Positions 44,952 to 55,964 are shown, counted from the first letter of the stretch. The stretch: DNA of 64,000 bases from Mytilisepta virgata (GCA_028015205.1 CM051511.1:3782001-3846000); one strand, 5' to 3'. Numbers and translations are program-made. The notes: generated by a model not told the origin, from the sequence alone.

Positions 44952-45900
44952 TTTTAACAAGAGGCTCTCAAGAGACTGAATCGCTCACCTGGCAAACAAT
45001 GCACTATAAACTAAATTAATATATTAATGTTTGTTGTAAATTAAACTGAGTATTAAAGGTCATGTAAAATGCTGAAAATACCTTTAAAAGTCTTTCAAGA
45101 ACCTCTGGAAAAAAATGGGCATGAGTTCTCCCTACGCTTGATTAAGATACAGTCATGGTCAATCTGATGATTCACAATACAAAATACAAGCTTTAATTCA
45201 TCTTCAAATAAAAGTATAAATCTTTTGGTCTATATGTTGTCTTAGTTTTAAAAATGTTTGAAAGAAGTTATGTAAAAATTGTGGGTTAAGGCTTTTTATT
45301 TTCTATTATGCTTGATCTTTGATCATATTGACTAGGCTGTTGGTTTTTATCCAATAAACCATGCTTAACTCATCTGTCATTTTGTAGAGTTTCATCCAAA
45401 TCCCCCTAATAGTTTCAGAGGAGAAGATGTTTGAAAATTTGTTAACAACAATGATGACGGACACCAAGTGATAGCAATTAAAAGCTCACATATTATGAAG
45501 TTTAATCATTGTTATACAACATTCTCATCATCACAATACACTAAGGATACCATGTTTACTTAAAAAACCAAATATTGTTGAAATCCGAGCAAGTGTAAAA
45601 AATGGCGGGAAAATGGCCGTCAGAAACAAACTTTCATCATCACCATTCAACTCGGGATACCATCTTCATTTTCTTTCTATAATTCAGGAAAAAATAGCAA
45701 AAAACAGCATTTTGACCCATATGTTCTATTTTTAGTAAGGGCGGACATGTTTTTCGACCAATCAAAAATCCAAGCATTAACGTTTTGCAGGATTCCCTAA
45801 GGAACAACCTTACCAAGTTTCATTTGATTTTGAATAGCAGTTTCAGAGAAGAAGATTTTTGAAATAATAACATAAAAAAGCCAAAAATGTCAAAAAAGGG
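44952..45900 (+). repeat. 'CTCACCTGG' dispersed repeat family, copy 1
   Basis: Begins 'AACAAGAGGCTCTCAAGAG', 'CTGAATCGCTCACCTGG'. The family end 'GACGGACACCAAGTGATAGC' plus 'AAAAGCTCAC' is at ~45,457-45,490. A second, partial stretch of the same type ('AATGGCGGGAAAATGGCCGT', 'AGTTTCAGAGAAGAAGATTT') follows to ~45,900. Related copies are at 55,965-56,945 and 59,155-60,075. Confidence 0.65.
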
Positions 45901-46064
45901 CAATAACTCTAACATCAGTTGACAGATTTTCACGAAAAACAGCACACAGGGAAATATAAATGTTGCCTTTTTTCAAAGATTTGTCCATTTATTAGAACAT
46001 TTAGTATCCAGTTTCTTCGTTTTTTTACCTCTTTATTTTTTTTTCAACATTAAAGTTCGTCTCC

Positions 46065-46195
46065 CTTTGATAGTTCTCCCTCCTTTCTCCCGCCCCTCGT
46101 CTCCTTTCTCCCGCCTCCTCTCTCCTTTCTCCCGTCCCCTTTCTCCTTTCTCCCACCCACTTTCTCCCTGTCTCCCAATACCCTTTCCACACCTC
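46065..46195 (+). repeat. polypyrimidine tandem tract
   Basis: Repeats of CTCCTTTCTCCCGCC-like words (about 19-bp period) give ~125 bp of almost pure C/T on the plus strand. Such tracts can form triplex (H-DNA) structures. Confidence 0.75.
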
Positions 46196-46782
46196 ATATA
46201 TCTGATTTCACTTTAAACTATTTTTTTGTCAAAACACAAACACTGTACCGATTTACAATTAACAATTATGTAACCTTCTGACAGGTCTATGTTTTCCTAT
46301 TTTCTTCCCTCTGTGGGTGATCCAGTACATATTGTTGAGCTCTACACAGTAATACGGCATCAGCCCCTTCTAATATCTGTGCTATATGTATATCTGCATA
46401 TAAATATATAAACAACCAGAGACTTGAAGCAGCCTGTATGGCTCACATGGCATTATATTGCCACTATCAATACTTATTGTAATCTTTTCAATTTATTTAA
46501 TTGCATAAACGAATTAACTTGGTCTAGTGCACTAGGCTGTACCATAAAATATAATATACTATAAATTCCTTTTAATTATAGATCTCCCAAAGAACATGTC
46601 GTCAAACTTTGGTTCCAATAGGCCCTCTAGTTTTATATTCTTCATGCCAAAAGCTAAATTTAGTATATATAAAAATACAAGCTCCCATGTGCCTTTATTG
46701 CTCAATAGATTTCAAAAAGTTTTGACTATGACCATATCTGGGTTATAGGTCATGGATACAATTCTGAAAGAAAACCACCAAA
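46196..46782. other. AT-rich stretch, no gene seen
   Basis: Nothing recognised. Confidence 0.5.
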
Positions 46783-46980
46783 GGACCAATACACGTCCTA
46801 CACCACAATTTACAGAACATTCTGACCATTGGTCCCAATTAGCTGAAGGAATTATCACATAACTCGGAGTAGTTTTTGGACAAGGCGTAAAGCAGGATGT
46901 CATTTGTTAACTTTGTATCATTTGCGTAACACCTGTCCATGCAGGTTTTATCCATGAATGTGTAAAGAGGACCAATACAC
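46783..46980 (-). pseudogene. thrombospondin type-1 repeat fragment between 12-bp direct repeats
   Basis: The minus frame reads SCFTPCPKTTPSYVIIPSAN followed by WDQWSECSVNCGVGR. W-x2-W-S-x-C-S-x2-C-G-x-G-R is the TSP1 signature (Trp ladder and first Cys pair), and C-x3-C-P before it fits the end of a preceding TSP1 repeat. After GVGR the expected R-x-R-x-C is lost, and a stop lies directly upstream, so it is not a functional exon. GGACCAATACAC occurs at 46,783-46,794 and 46,969-46,980 on either side, and its first copy lies exactly where the TSP1 frame breaks. Confidence 0.5.
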
Positions 46981-47487
46981 CTAAGGAGCAAACCAAAAAA
47001 CAAAAAAAAAAAATCAATCCATTAGACAGATAAACCCGGAAGACAAATAAACAACCACAAGCACAACAAATAAACACTAAAAACTAAAAACCAATGAACA
47101 ACACGGACTCCTATAAAAACCAGGAGTGAAGTCAGGTGCTCCGGAAGGGTAAGCAGTTCCTGCTTCGTATACGGCACCCGTCTTGAAGTTCAACAAAATC
47201 AAATCCGGTGGTAGTCACAAATCGGTGGAGGTACATGAACTGTTACGATAATGGGTAAAGGTCAGTCCTCTTTGTCGAAAGTCATGGTAACTCACGCCCT
47301 TCGATGTATCTGTAGTATCCTTAATTTTAAGCTCATTTAAATAGATAAGATGTAGAAAGTCTTGGAATTTGTCGTTATTTAACGACAACACGTCATGTAT
47401 AATTGATGGCATGCGAGTTTCAATGCCGCTTGAGTGTCCAATCGACAAAGAAAATCTTTTATGGCTATATATGTACCCACACAACAT
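46981..47487 (-). mobile_element. Penelope-like retroelement 3' part, minus copy
   Basis: RT remnants HDVLSLNNDKFQDFLHLIYL and LKIKDTTDTSKGVSYHDF correspond to the region after the YIDD box (the box itself reads IIHD). Then the tail '(G)CTTACCCTTCCGGAGCACC' and 'CCGGGTTTATCTGTC' to the 3' end at 46,981. The segment encoding the SQLIRY...FYGRHHD part is deleted. Confidence 0.65.
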
Positions 47488-47904
47488 TAGCTGAATGTGT
47501 AACCTCTAAATATCTTTATTTCTGATTCCTCCTTGTTCATACGATTTCGTTTTGGTCTCTGGAATTATCCCTTATTGGTTTTCTCCTTCATAACTCTTTT
47601 GAAGATATAACTTTCTCTGATAGAAACATTCATAAAACTGATAAATTATAGAATAAATGAAATAAAATGAAAAATGAAAATACGATGATCAAAGGGATTT
47701 AATTAATAAATATTTCGACGCAAATATGATAACAAAAATCATTAGATGAGTAGGGATGTGATTAAAATCATTATTATAAAAAAAATTCTCTCAAGTCGGT
47801 AAATCATTTAAGACATAATTAAATTAATTCACTGTCAAATTTCTAGTAGAATTTTGTAAAATATCGTTTATTAAGACGGTATTGACTTTTGAGATAACAA
47901 ATTA
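47488..47904. other. AT-rich stretch, no gene seen
   Basis: Nothing recognised. Confidence 0.5.
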
Positions 47905-48385
47905 CATTAGGATAGAGAATGGAAACTGGGAATGTGTCAAAGAGACAACAACCCGACCAAAGAGCAGAAAACAGCTCAAGGCCACCAATGGGTCTTCAAC
48001 GCAGCGAGAAAATCCCACACACATAGGTGGGCTTCAGCTGGCTCCTAAACAATAATGCATATTAGTTCAGCGAAACGGACGCCACACTAAACTCTGAAAC
48101 ATACAAATGAACCACAATTCAAAACAGACAAGTCTAACAAAGGCTAGAGGTATCTGACTTGGGACATGCGCAAGATGCGGCGGGGTTAAACATGTTTTGT
48201 GAGATCTCAACCCCCCCCCCCCCCAATACCCCTAGCCAATGTGGAATAAACAAACACATGGCGATGTGCACAGTAAAATTCAGTCCAAAAGAAGTCCGAG
48301 TCCGATGTTAGAAAAGGTAACAGAAGAACCTAAGCAAAATGACAATGATCAATATAAATTAACAAAGGACATTGTACATATGTAT
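47905..48385 (-). repeat. long mussel dispersed repeat, minus copy
   Basis: Reverse-complement match to 36,000-36,480: 'GGAAACTGGGAATGTGTC', 'AAGAGACAACAACCCGACC', 'CAGCGAGAAAATCCC', 'GACTTGGGACATGCG', 'CGGCGGGGTTAAACATG'. Contains a 15-nt C run near 48,210. Confidence 0.8.
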
Positions 48386-49425
48386 CTTAGTTCGAGCTCT
48401 GCTGGTGAGACATAATCAGTTGACACGATTGGTACCATAGAATGTTCGTTTAATGTGTTTTCTAGTCGATAAATTGCAAATAGGTATTTTTTATAAAGTT
48501 TATATAAATTATTTTAATTATTTCCCACATGAAAAGAAGAATAACTCTTAATCTTTGACACAATAAAACTTTCTTGGATTAAGTAATGCTCGCACAAAAA
48601 TATTTGGTTGTGACAAAGGATTTAATCGTACAGTCATATGTTTTTCATTCCCCAAACGTGTGGACGAGACTTGTTTCGAGATGTGTTCAACTCCGATCTA
48701 GGACAAAAAAGATAGGTAACTATTTTGGGGTACTTGAGCTTTGTTCACCAATACTAATGATACATTGGAACAGCAAAAGGTGTAAAACCAAAATAAAACA
48801 CGCCAGTCAGTCAATAACAAATACTTTTATCTATGTATCTTCCTTAAATGGTGAAAAACGAAACATCTATTTGGTTACTCTTTGTGCATTACGCGTATTC
48901 AAAATAAAACAAAGTAAAAAGTGATTTAGTGTAATGGACAATGGAAGCGTGTTGTCTTGAAATAAAAACGAAATATGTACAAGGCTTACAAACGGGGATG
49001 TTAGGTTGTGTATGTAAGCAGTTATGAAGTTTTACAGTGAAAACGAAATCATTTAGACCCTGCTATCTGATTTACATACAGTTCGCCTGGTCTTTGGATT
49101 ATTTTTGATCATTTCTTTTTAACATTTTTTTTTCGGTATTATTTCATCGATATTTTAAATATATATTATTTATAAATACATACATAAACTACCTATATCA
49201 AAGGAAGATCATAGTCAACATAAAACAATAGTGAGTACCCTCGTAGACCTAGAGCATAAGAGTAGCAACAATGTCCTACACTGAAAACAAATGAAACAAC
49301 ATTGCTCCGAAGTCATGCTATAATGTTAAGAACTCGGAGAAATTGCACATTTTCAGAATTATTCAAAACATTTTATAGATGGCGTTTTAAATAAATGACA
49401 ACTATAAAGATTTTATTCAGTCTAT
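48386..49425. other. intergenic stretch, no confirmed gene
   Basis: The ORF at 48,586-48,924 (plus, 112 codons) has mixed composition but no motif I know. It is kept as unconfirmed. 3' flank of the C1q gene. Confidence 0.4.
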
Positions 49426-51300
49426 TTATTCTGCAATTAGGTAGCCTGAAAAAGTAATGTAATTCGCACGATCACTGTAGATCGACTGATGATTATACCC
49501 GGATCTAATACAAATTCGGTCGCCTTTCTTCAATTCCAGAACTACGTCAATAGTTCCGGATTTATATCCTTTTTCAGTCACGTTACTTGACGCAATTCTC
49601 GTATTATTTTGCCAAAGATTGAGATATAAGTTCTTTCCATTATCCGTCATGAAGACCGCGGTGAAATGATAAATACCGTTCAAGGGAGCTGTAAACATGG
49701 CAGTATTCGGGTTATAAGCATTTCCGTTATTTGTCCAAACTTTATCAAACTTAACAACTTTGTTTACTTGAAAGAGACTGTGATGACGAACGGTATGCCG
49801 TAAAAGCTGGAATCTTCTCTCCTTTTAGACAACGTCCGTTTTCTTTAAATGCTGTAAAATTGAAACATTTTACCAATTGATATATGATATGATCACTTTA
49901 ATCCAGCATATAGAATAATCAAGGATAATACCAGTTTACTGTTTTTCAGTTAAATTCTTATTTATAAGCATTTCAGTTGAGCCACATACTTGTACAATTG
50001 TATCAGCATGATTGTTGTTATTATGCATTAGAGAATATAATCTGTCAGACCAGCATATACACATGCCTGTAAAACAAAAGGACGATACTGGGATAATTAT
50101 CGTTTGCATGGCTTACCGTTTTGGTCATTTTGAATTTTCTCTTCAACTATTTGGATTAATGTTTTTGTTTTTAACATTTTAAGCCTAGAAGATGATGAGT
50201 GATATGACGACGAAAATCAAAATTGGTATCATAGAATTGATTCTGATCATTATATACATTTAGTTCTTATTGCCCTGGCAAACGCCGAGTTTCATTTCAA
50301 TTCAGAAAATGTTTGTTTGTTTAGTTGGGGTTTAACGCCGTTTTCAACACATTTTGGCCGTTTCGCGGCGGCCAGTTTTTATTGTTGGAGGAAGCCGGAG
50401 TACCCGGAGAGAACCACCGACCTTCGGTAGGAAAATTGGCAATCCTTGTCAATTAAGATTGGAGTCGAACACATCCCGCCACAGGTGAGATTCGAACTCA
50501 CAACCCCAGCGTTGACAGGCTAGTGATCAGTAGTAGTCATGATGAACTACCTAGACCACTCGGCCACCGAGGCCCCAATTCAGAAAATGTAAATATTATT
50601 TAAACAACATTTAAATACACCTTTTCACATACCTGGTCCTTTAATCTTCAACATCATTTTCAGCAAATCATCAAAAAGAACATTTTCTGAAAGTTGAATC
50701 GCATATATAGTCACTTTTGTTATATTATATTCAATTTTATCACATTAAACAGTGTGTGCATTTAAAAAATAAAAAATAAAAGGCAGAAAATCTGATTATC
50801 CATAGTTAATCATAAAGAATGAAAAATGAATTTTTTTTGCACTGGCATGTATTTCTCTTTAAATTCTTTGGTTTCTCAATCATACTTTGTTATTTGGTGG
50901 GGTAAATTTAGGGCTATGTAAGGCATTCCACTGTAGTTTTTTGAATCGATTAACTTCTGACAGGGATGTTTGTCTTCTTAACATACAACCCGTATGCGTT
51001 TTGGCTCATTTTATAAGTTGAGTAAGTTGAGAAAGGGAATATGGTAGAGAGAGTCTTGTCACACAATCCCTACATATATGTGACAAAAGTTTAAATAACG
51101 GAATAGTCATTTTTGTTGGACCCGTTAATTAACACAGAGAAAAATGTCAAACCAAAATTTTCAAAATATATTTTTATGTAATGTTTAAGCAGTCTGAATT
51201 AATGATCGAGTTTATGATCGCAGACTCCAGAAACAATAGTCCCTTGTTCGCACCATAAGCCAACAAGAACGAAAACAATCAAAACTGACATGACTGACAT
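49426..51300 (-). pseudogene. C1q-domain secreted protein gene, four exons, frameshifted
   Basis: Exon 1 (51,300 down to ~51,200) encodes a signal peptide, MSVMSVLIVFVLVGLWCEQG. Exon 2 (50,686-50,633), exon 3 (50,146-50,117) and exon 4 (49,851-49,426) have AG/GT borders and join in phase: NVLFDDLLKMMLKIKGP, VEEKIQNDQNG, then AFKENGRCLKGEKIPAFTA and the C1q domain. Domain marks are VWTNNGNAYN, FTAPLNGIYHFTAVFM and the end ITFSGYLIAE. C1q-domain proteins are secreted lectin-like recognition molecules, very numerous in mussels. Oddities: one extra A near 49,758-49,761 shifts the frame inside the domain (SSKQ, then SC-stop; the alternative frame continues VVKFDKVW), and no GT donor in the needed phase follows exon 1. 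A SINE sits in intron 2. It is either a recent pseudogene, or a functional gene with a sequence error plus an unseen exon. Confidence 0.7.
50299..50590 (-). mobile_element. tRNA-derived SINE with perfect 14-bp target duplication
   Basis: Body 50,313-50,576 on minus. The head GCCTCGGTGGCCGAGTGG (A-box-like) is followed by GAGTTCGAATCTCACC (B box). A central part has 'GGTTCTCTCCGGGTACTCC' and 'GGCTTCCTCCAACA', words found in widely shared invertebrate SINE central domains (Meta-SINE-like). The tail is AAACAAACAAAC. The flanks AATTCAGAAAATGT (50,299-50,312 and 50,577-50,590) are identical, which proves insertion by target-primed reverse transcription. It lies in intron 2 of the C1q gene, 42 bp from exon 2, in the same orientation as the gene. 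Confidence 0.85.
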
Positions 51301-51717
51301 CTTGCTAGATATTTTGATTGGTTTGTAGATGTTTTACAGGGTTATTTAAGTATAATTTTGATAATTGCTATCTTGCATAACTGATACGATTCTTCATACA
51401 ATATTGTACAACAGCTGGAGTCTTTAAGGAAGTTGTAAATTAAAGGTATAGTCATATTCAGCATATACATGTTCATCAACCACTGACCTTTGTGTGTTAA
51501 TTGCTCCTCTAATAGTACTTTTGTCTAAAATCAAATATAGTATATGCTTATATTTTATAGCAACGTAATATTCCCTGTAGAACGTTACCAAAAGTTCGTG
51601 TGCAATATTCGCCGATATTGTTGCATTGTAATGACGATGTCTTTGGTAGTTTTTTCTGGTTATTTCCGGGATCTGGGTGATGTTGCCATACAATAAAAGG
51701 GTTTTTGCACGAAACTG
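51301..51717. other. upstream flank of the C1q gene
   Basis: Two minus ORFs (51,424-51,693 and 51,548-51,811) have no recognised domain and overlap the hairpin at 51.72-51.80 kb, so I do not call them genes. No TATA box can be assigned with confidence. Confidence 0.4.
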
Positions 51718-51797
51718 GGAAATATTGTTCCTCGTAGAATGTCATATCGCACTTGCAAGCTCGTGCAATATTACATTCTACTCGGGACAATATTTCC
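51718..51797. repeat. imperfect ~35-bp hairpin
   Basis: 'GGAAATATTGTTCCTCGTAG' onward is complementary to the segment ending 'CTCGGGACAATATTTCC' at about 29 of 35 positions, with loop TTGCAAGCTC. It ends in GTGCAATATT, sharing GTGCAATAT with the hairpin at 24,234-24,306. It lies ~420 bp upstream of the C1q start and ~70 bp from the hammerhead. Confidence 0.65.
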
Positions 51798-51868
51798 CTG
51801 TATTCTTCCAATAACCCTATAATATCATCATTATATCTTTAACCGGATTTCCGTCATTTTGATCTCGA

Positions 51869-51912
51869 GCACTGCTGATGAGTTGTCAGTCAACGAAATG
51901 GCCATACAGTGC
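51869..51912 (+). ncRNA. type-I hammerhead ribozyme, best example
   Basis: Stem I GCACUG (51,869-51,874) pairs perfectly with CAGUGC (51,907-51,912). The core CUGAUGA is at 51,875-51,881. Stem II is GUUG/CAAC (51,882-51,885, 51,891-51,894), perfect, with loop UCAGU. GAAA is at 51,895-51,898. Stem III is the self-complementary AUGGCCAU (51,898-51,905). The cleavage site is AUA, with the cut predicted after 51,906. Every conserved hammerhead base is present. Flanks differ from families 1 and 2. Catalysis is inferred from the fold, not shown. Confidence 0.8.
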
Positions 51913-52494
51913 ATGTACATCAATTTATTTCGGTATTTTCTGATACATTTTATTATACATAGACTGTACTTTCGAATTCTCCAGGAAAAGAGGAGAATAC
52001 AGCTGAATTAACCACTATTGTTTAAGATATGTATACTTAAATAAGTCCACACTTATTATATAGGTAATTGTATAAACAAAATATCTTTTGTAATAACTGT
52101 TCACTACACAGGCAAATTTCACTCGCATGAATTTCATGTGAATCAGCTTTCATGTAAAAAGAAGTAGGGTAATTTTCCCCTGCATTTATTTCATTTCTAG
52201 GGCAATTTTCAAACAGTCGGCTAAAGCCTTTCAAAATATCTGGAGGCATAGCCTTGTATGCTTTCTCTTAAGATTTGCTAATAATAACTAACAAGTAAGT
52301 TGCTAAAACATTTTCTACATACCTCAATATCACTTTGGGGACATTTAACACAAATTACAAATGCACTCAGAACCAAAACGAATTTATGTTGACTGTAAGC
52401 GAGATTGTGTATCTCCTTTCATACATCATTAGAATGGTTTTGGTTCTGAATTTCCTTCTTGGCACTATTCCAAAAAGTGATGCAAGAAAAACTG
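51913..52494. other. AT-rich stretch, no gene seen
   Basis: Continuation of the hammerhead-bearing repeat for perhaps 50-100 bp ('CATCAATTTATTTCGG'), then nothing recognised. Confidence 0.4.
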
Positions 52495-53230
52495 TGAAGC
52501 CGCTGAGCCCTATCCAGAAAATAGGCATAATGGCCGCAATTTCTAGCAAAGTGCGTTGACAAAAAGCACAATCGGGAACACCAAAAAGACGACAAAGGAC
52601 AAAGTAACAAACAACACAAAAAAAAAACCAAAAAAGTAGAAACAGAAACGAGCAGCACGAACCCGCCAAAACCCGGGAGTGAACTCAGGTGCTCCGGAAG
52701 GGTGAAAAAGTCCTGTTTCTTGCAAGACACCCACCCTGCTGCTCGTTGGAGGTCATGTCCGGTGAAGGAGGAAGAACATCTATGACAGATTTGGGTCTTT
52801 TGTCATGTTTGAACTTGACACTCTATAGCGGTCAATCAGATCGTGGTGACGGTCGTAGATTTTCGAAGCAACGACCTCAATCTATGGGCAACATAACCCT
52901 GTCCCAATAGCTTCCAAGTAAACCGCTGAGCCCTATCCTGAAAATCGGCATAATGGCCGCAACTTCTAGCAAAACGTATGAGTTGGGAGATATTGGCTGG
53001 AGCAGCTGGAATGTTACTACACAAAAATTGGAAGTTGAAAATGGGAACATCAAAGTCGTCGCGTCAAGATAAGAGGCAGACTTCTCATTGTATGTAGTGT
53101 CTTTAATTTTAAGCTCTTTGCGATATATGAGATGAAGATAGTCACCAATTTAGTGATAAAACATCATTTATATAGCGGAAGCAGAAATTAAAAGACTGGG
53201 CTAGCTTACTATTTTTTTTTTTGTAGTATG
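52495..53230 (-). mobile_element. Penelope-like retroelement 3' part with a duplicated fragment
   Basis: The minus frame 52,836-53,024 has SQLIRFARSCGHYADFQDRAQ and LLGQGYVAHRLRSLLRK, the conserved RT C-terminus, followed by the tail 'TTTTTCACCCTTCCGGAGC'. The part encoding CGHYAYFLDRAQ is present a second time at 52,495-52,556, directly beyond the tail, so a second truncated copy abuts the first. RYI-DDV-like remnants lie near 53,160. Several frame breaks. Confidence 0.65.
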
Positions 53231-54399
53231 AAATTGACCAAATTGTCTATACACGACCTTTGCCCATAGAAAACTTAAATTATCAATGATTAAGCATACA
53301 ATTGTTGTTTGATAACATAAAAATTCATTGCATACAATCGTTTACGATAAAAAGTAGGTAAATATTTAAGATTAAAAAATCAATGGTTATGAGTGAAACA
53401 AATACACGGCAAAGTGGCCCTACTGCATAGAGTGAATTTCATGTTAATCGAGCTTATACATGTTAAATTTAAGGGTAACCAAAAGGCCGATCCATGATTG
53501 AACTCAGATAGTCCAAAGTGTCTACCTCAGTGCTGTTAAAAATGTATGTTTAATCACATGTTATATGGTCGAAGGTTAGAAACTGAAGCTTGCAATTGGT
53601 TCGTGCCTTGGAAGAGAGAGCACACTGAATTTCTGTTATTCATTTACATGATATATACATTGTAAGGCTTAACAATATGTTCTGTAGTAAAAGAATCACA
53701 AACCATGCATTTAAAATAAATATTTATTTCCAACAGAAAAATAATGTTCAGATCTCAACATGAAAATACAATAAAATATCTATTTTTTAAAACATACATG
53801 TATATCACTTAGTAAACAACAATAAATTATTGTACCGCACTAATCACATTTTTCAGACGGTACTAACATAACATGTATAATGGTAGGTAGCAATGGAAGG
53901 GGGGAGGGTATTTCTCATAATAATGAGTACAGGGGTGTAGCTGAAGATCTGGTGACAAAAAAACTGTATGTTCACAGCCAAAAAATAATCATACCAAATC
54001 ATTTTTATGGCATAAAATTTATACTCAATATATTACAGAGTGTTTATTTCATAATTCAAGAACATTTGTGAGAATTTATAATTGAGTGTTGATACACTTT
54101 TTGTAATATAAAACCTCAATCAAAAATCAAAATGCCAAATTTTAAAAATTATTCATATCCATATCTTCATATCTTCATCCTTTCGCGTTTTCGCAATCAT
54201 AAAAGTATCATAATAATTTCCGAATTTTTAGCAAGTTATACTGAAACAGCAAATGTATTACATTACCCTACAAATATAACCCCACTTCAGACCTCTGGGA
54301 ATTCATATCATTTAAAAACAGGGCCAAGTCATATTCATTAATTTACAAAAATTAGAACTGACCCAATCCAGCAAAATATATTGGTATATTTGGAGTGCG
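53231..54399. other. AT-rich stretch, no gene seen
   Basis: No coding or RNA signal recognised. Confidence 0.5.
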
Positions 54400-54418
54400 C
54401 CCCCCCCCCCCCCCCCCC
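54400..54418 (+). repeat. 19-nt C run
   Basis: Nineteen consecutive C (G on minus). A possible slippage or assembly trouble spot. Confidence 0.85.
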
Positions 54419-54689
54419 TCTTTTCCAGTACAGCTAGACTATTATAAAGGTAATGTATAAGCAGCAAGAATAATTACTATCAAACTAAGTTTCTCATATG
54501 CAAAAACTAACAACCTAATATTGCTGAATGTAAAGAATTATTACTAATACCTTCTTAGAATAGACTATATTAGTTGATAGATCACGATTGCATTCAAAAC
54601 ATGTGATGACAATGCTTTAGTTTTTATACTTTTGGCGTGTTAAGAATCACATTAATTACAATTTGCATACTATAATTTATTTGGCAGAA

Positions 54690-55165
54690 TTTAGTGGACG
54701 CAAAAAGTCAGTTTGATGAGCGTGACACTCAAAATTCAACACAATTAAGACATGTAACACGCATGGTATATAAAATGCATGGTTGCGTACCACCTGTAGA
54801 TGAGCAGTTAGATTTTATAATTTTGATTTTCTAAACGTGGGGCCCAAAGGAATTTAATTTCGAAATGTGTGAATTAAAGCTCTTTCATTTGTCGATTTAT
54901 TAATTTTATTTCTTAATAATGTAGTCATACACCATATGTATATGCGCAATAAGGTTTTAGAATTTCAATTTTCAAAACATTGGGGCCTACAGGGGTCTAA
55001 TTTTGAAAATTGTGCATTTAAGCCTAGTGACTAAAAGTTTTAAAAAGTTTCATTGGATTTTGTTATTTGATTTATTCACAGAACGATTGCATAACATTTG
55101 CAAATGGGCATTCAAGATTTTTGATTTTTTTTACTTTGGATAAGTGTCCAAATAACTGCAGGATG
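54690..55165 (+). repeat. dispersed repeat, copy A of a direct pair
   Basis: Shares with 58,070-58,650 the words 'CATACACCATATGTATATGC' (there CACTATATGTAGATGC), 'GCGCAATAAGGTTTTA', 'GAAAATTGTGCATTT', 'TTTCATTGGATTT' and 'AAGTGT(C/T)CAA'. Internally it is built from ~180-bp related units. Confidence 0.65.
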
Positions 55166-55964
55166 GTGGAGCCGGGATTACTGTCGATTCCGAAAGTAGA
55201 TTTCTGGTTTCATTTCTAATAGATGGCAACCATTTGGTTTTATAGGAAGTGTGATCTCAGATTTAGCTTTAACTTCACATGGTTCTAATTGTAAAGATAA
55301 TGCTTTATTCGTGGTAATGATGAATATAGCACTGTACAAGAATATGAGATGGTTTTATGCTTATAAAATGGTCTTGATGAAATCAATATTCAATGGTTAG
55401 TTTTAATCATTCCCCTTTTTATAGAGATGAAATCTGTAGCTGGCAACAAAATATGAAATAATTATGTAAATTTTAAATTAAGAATCAATGTACTGTATAC
55501 TTTATAATTTACACGTATATGTCATTCGCACTAGTAAACATAAAATGTTTTATGGATCAACTTTAAGCAAAACCATAATATGCCTTTCAAAATACATTTG
55601 TATTTCAATTTACAAGGTGATTACCCTAAATCGTACGTCTCTCATTCCTCCGAACAATGAACTGTTTCTATTATAATTCATAATATACCACAAATCTGAC
55701 AACGGTATGACTTATAGATATACTTAACCACAGTATTCATAATATGGAACTACATAAATATATAGAAGTTTATTTGAATTAATTCTTACTGCAATTATCT
55801 CCCTTTGTATATACCTGTACGTTTAAAATTTTTTAGACCATAACACAAAATAAGAATTTACAAAATATACATAAGGAATATAACTTTATTAATGAAAGCA
55901 CAATTATACCCAAGATGGGTTGAAGGCTTTTTAACGTTTTTTTTTATTCAAATAATACTGAAAC
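55166..55964. other. AT-rich stretch, no gene seen
   Basis: Nothing recognised. Confidence 0.5.

Noticed and set aside
48586..48924. 112-codon plus-strand ORF
   Set aside because: No recognisable motif, no splice context, no relation to the neighbouring gene; left unconfirmed.
51424..51811. Two minus-strand ORFs upstream of the C1q gene
   Set aside because: They overlap an imperfect hairpin repeat and have no family motif.
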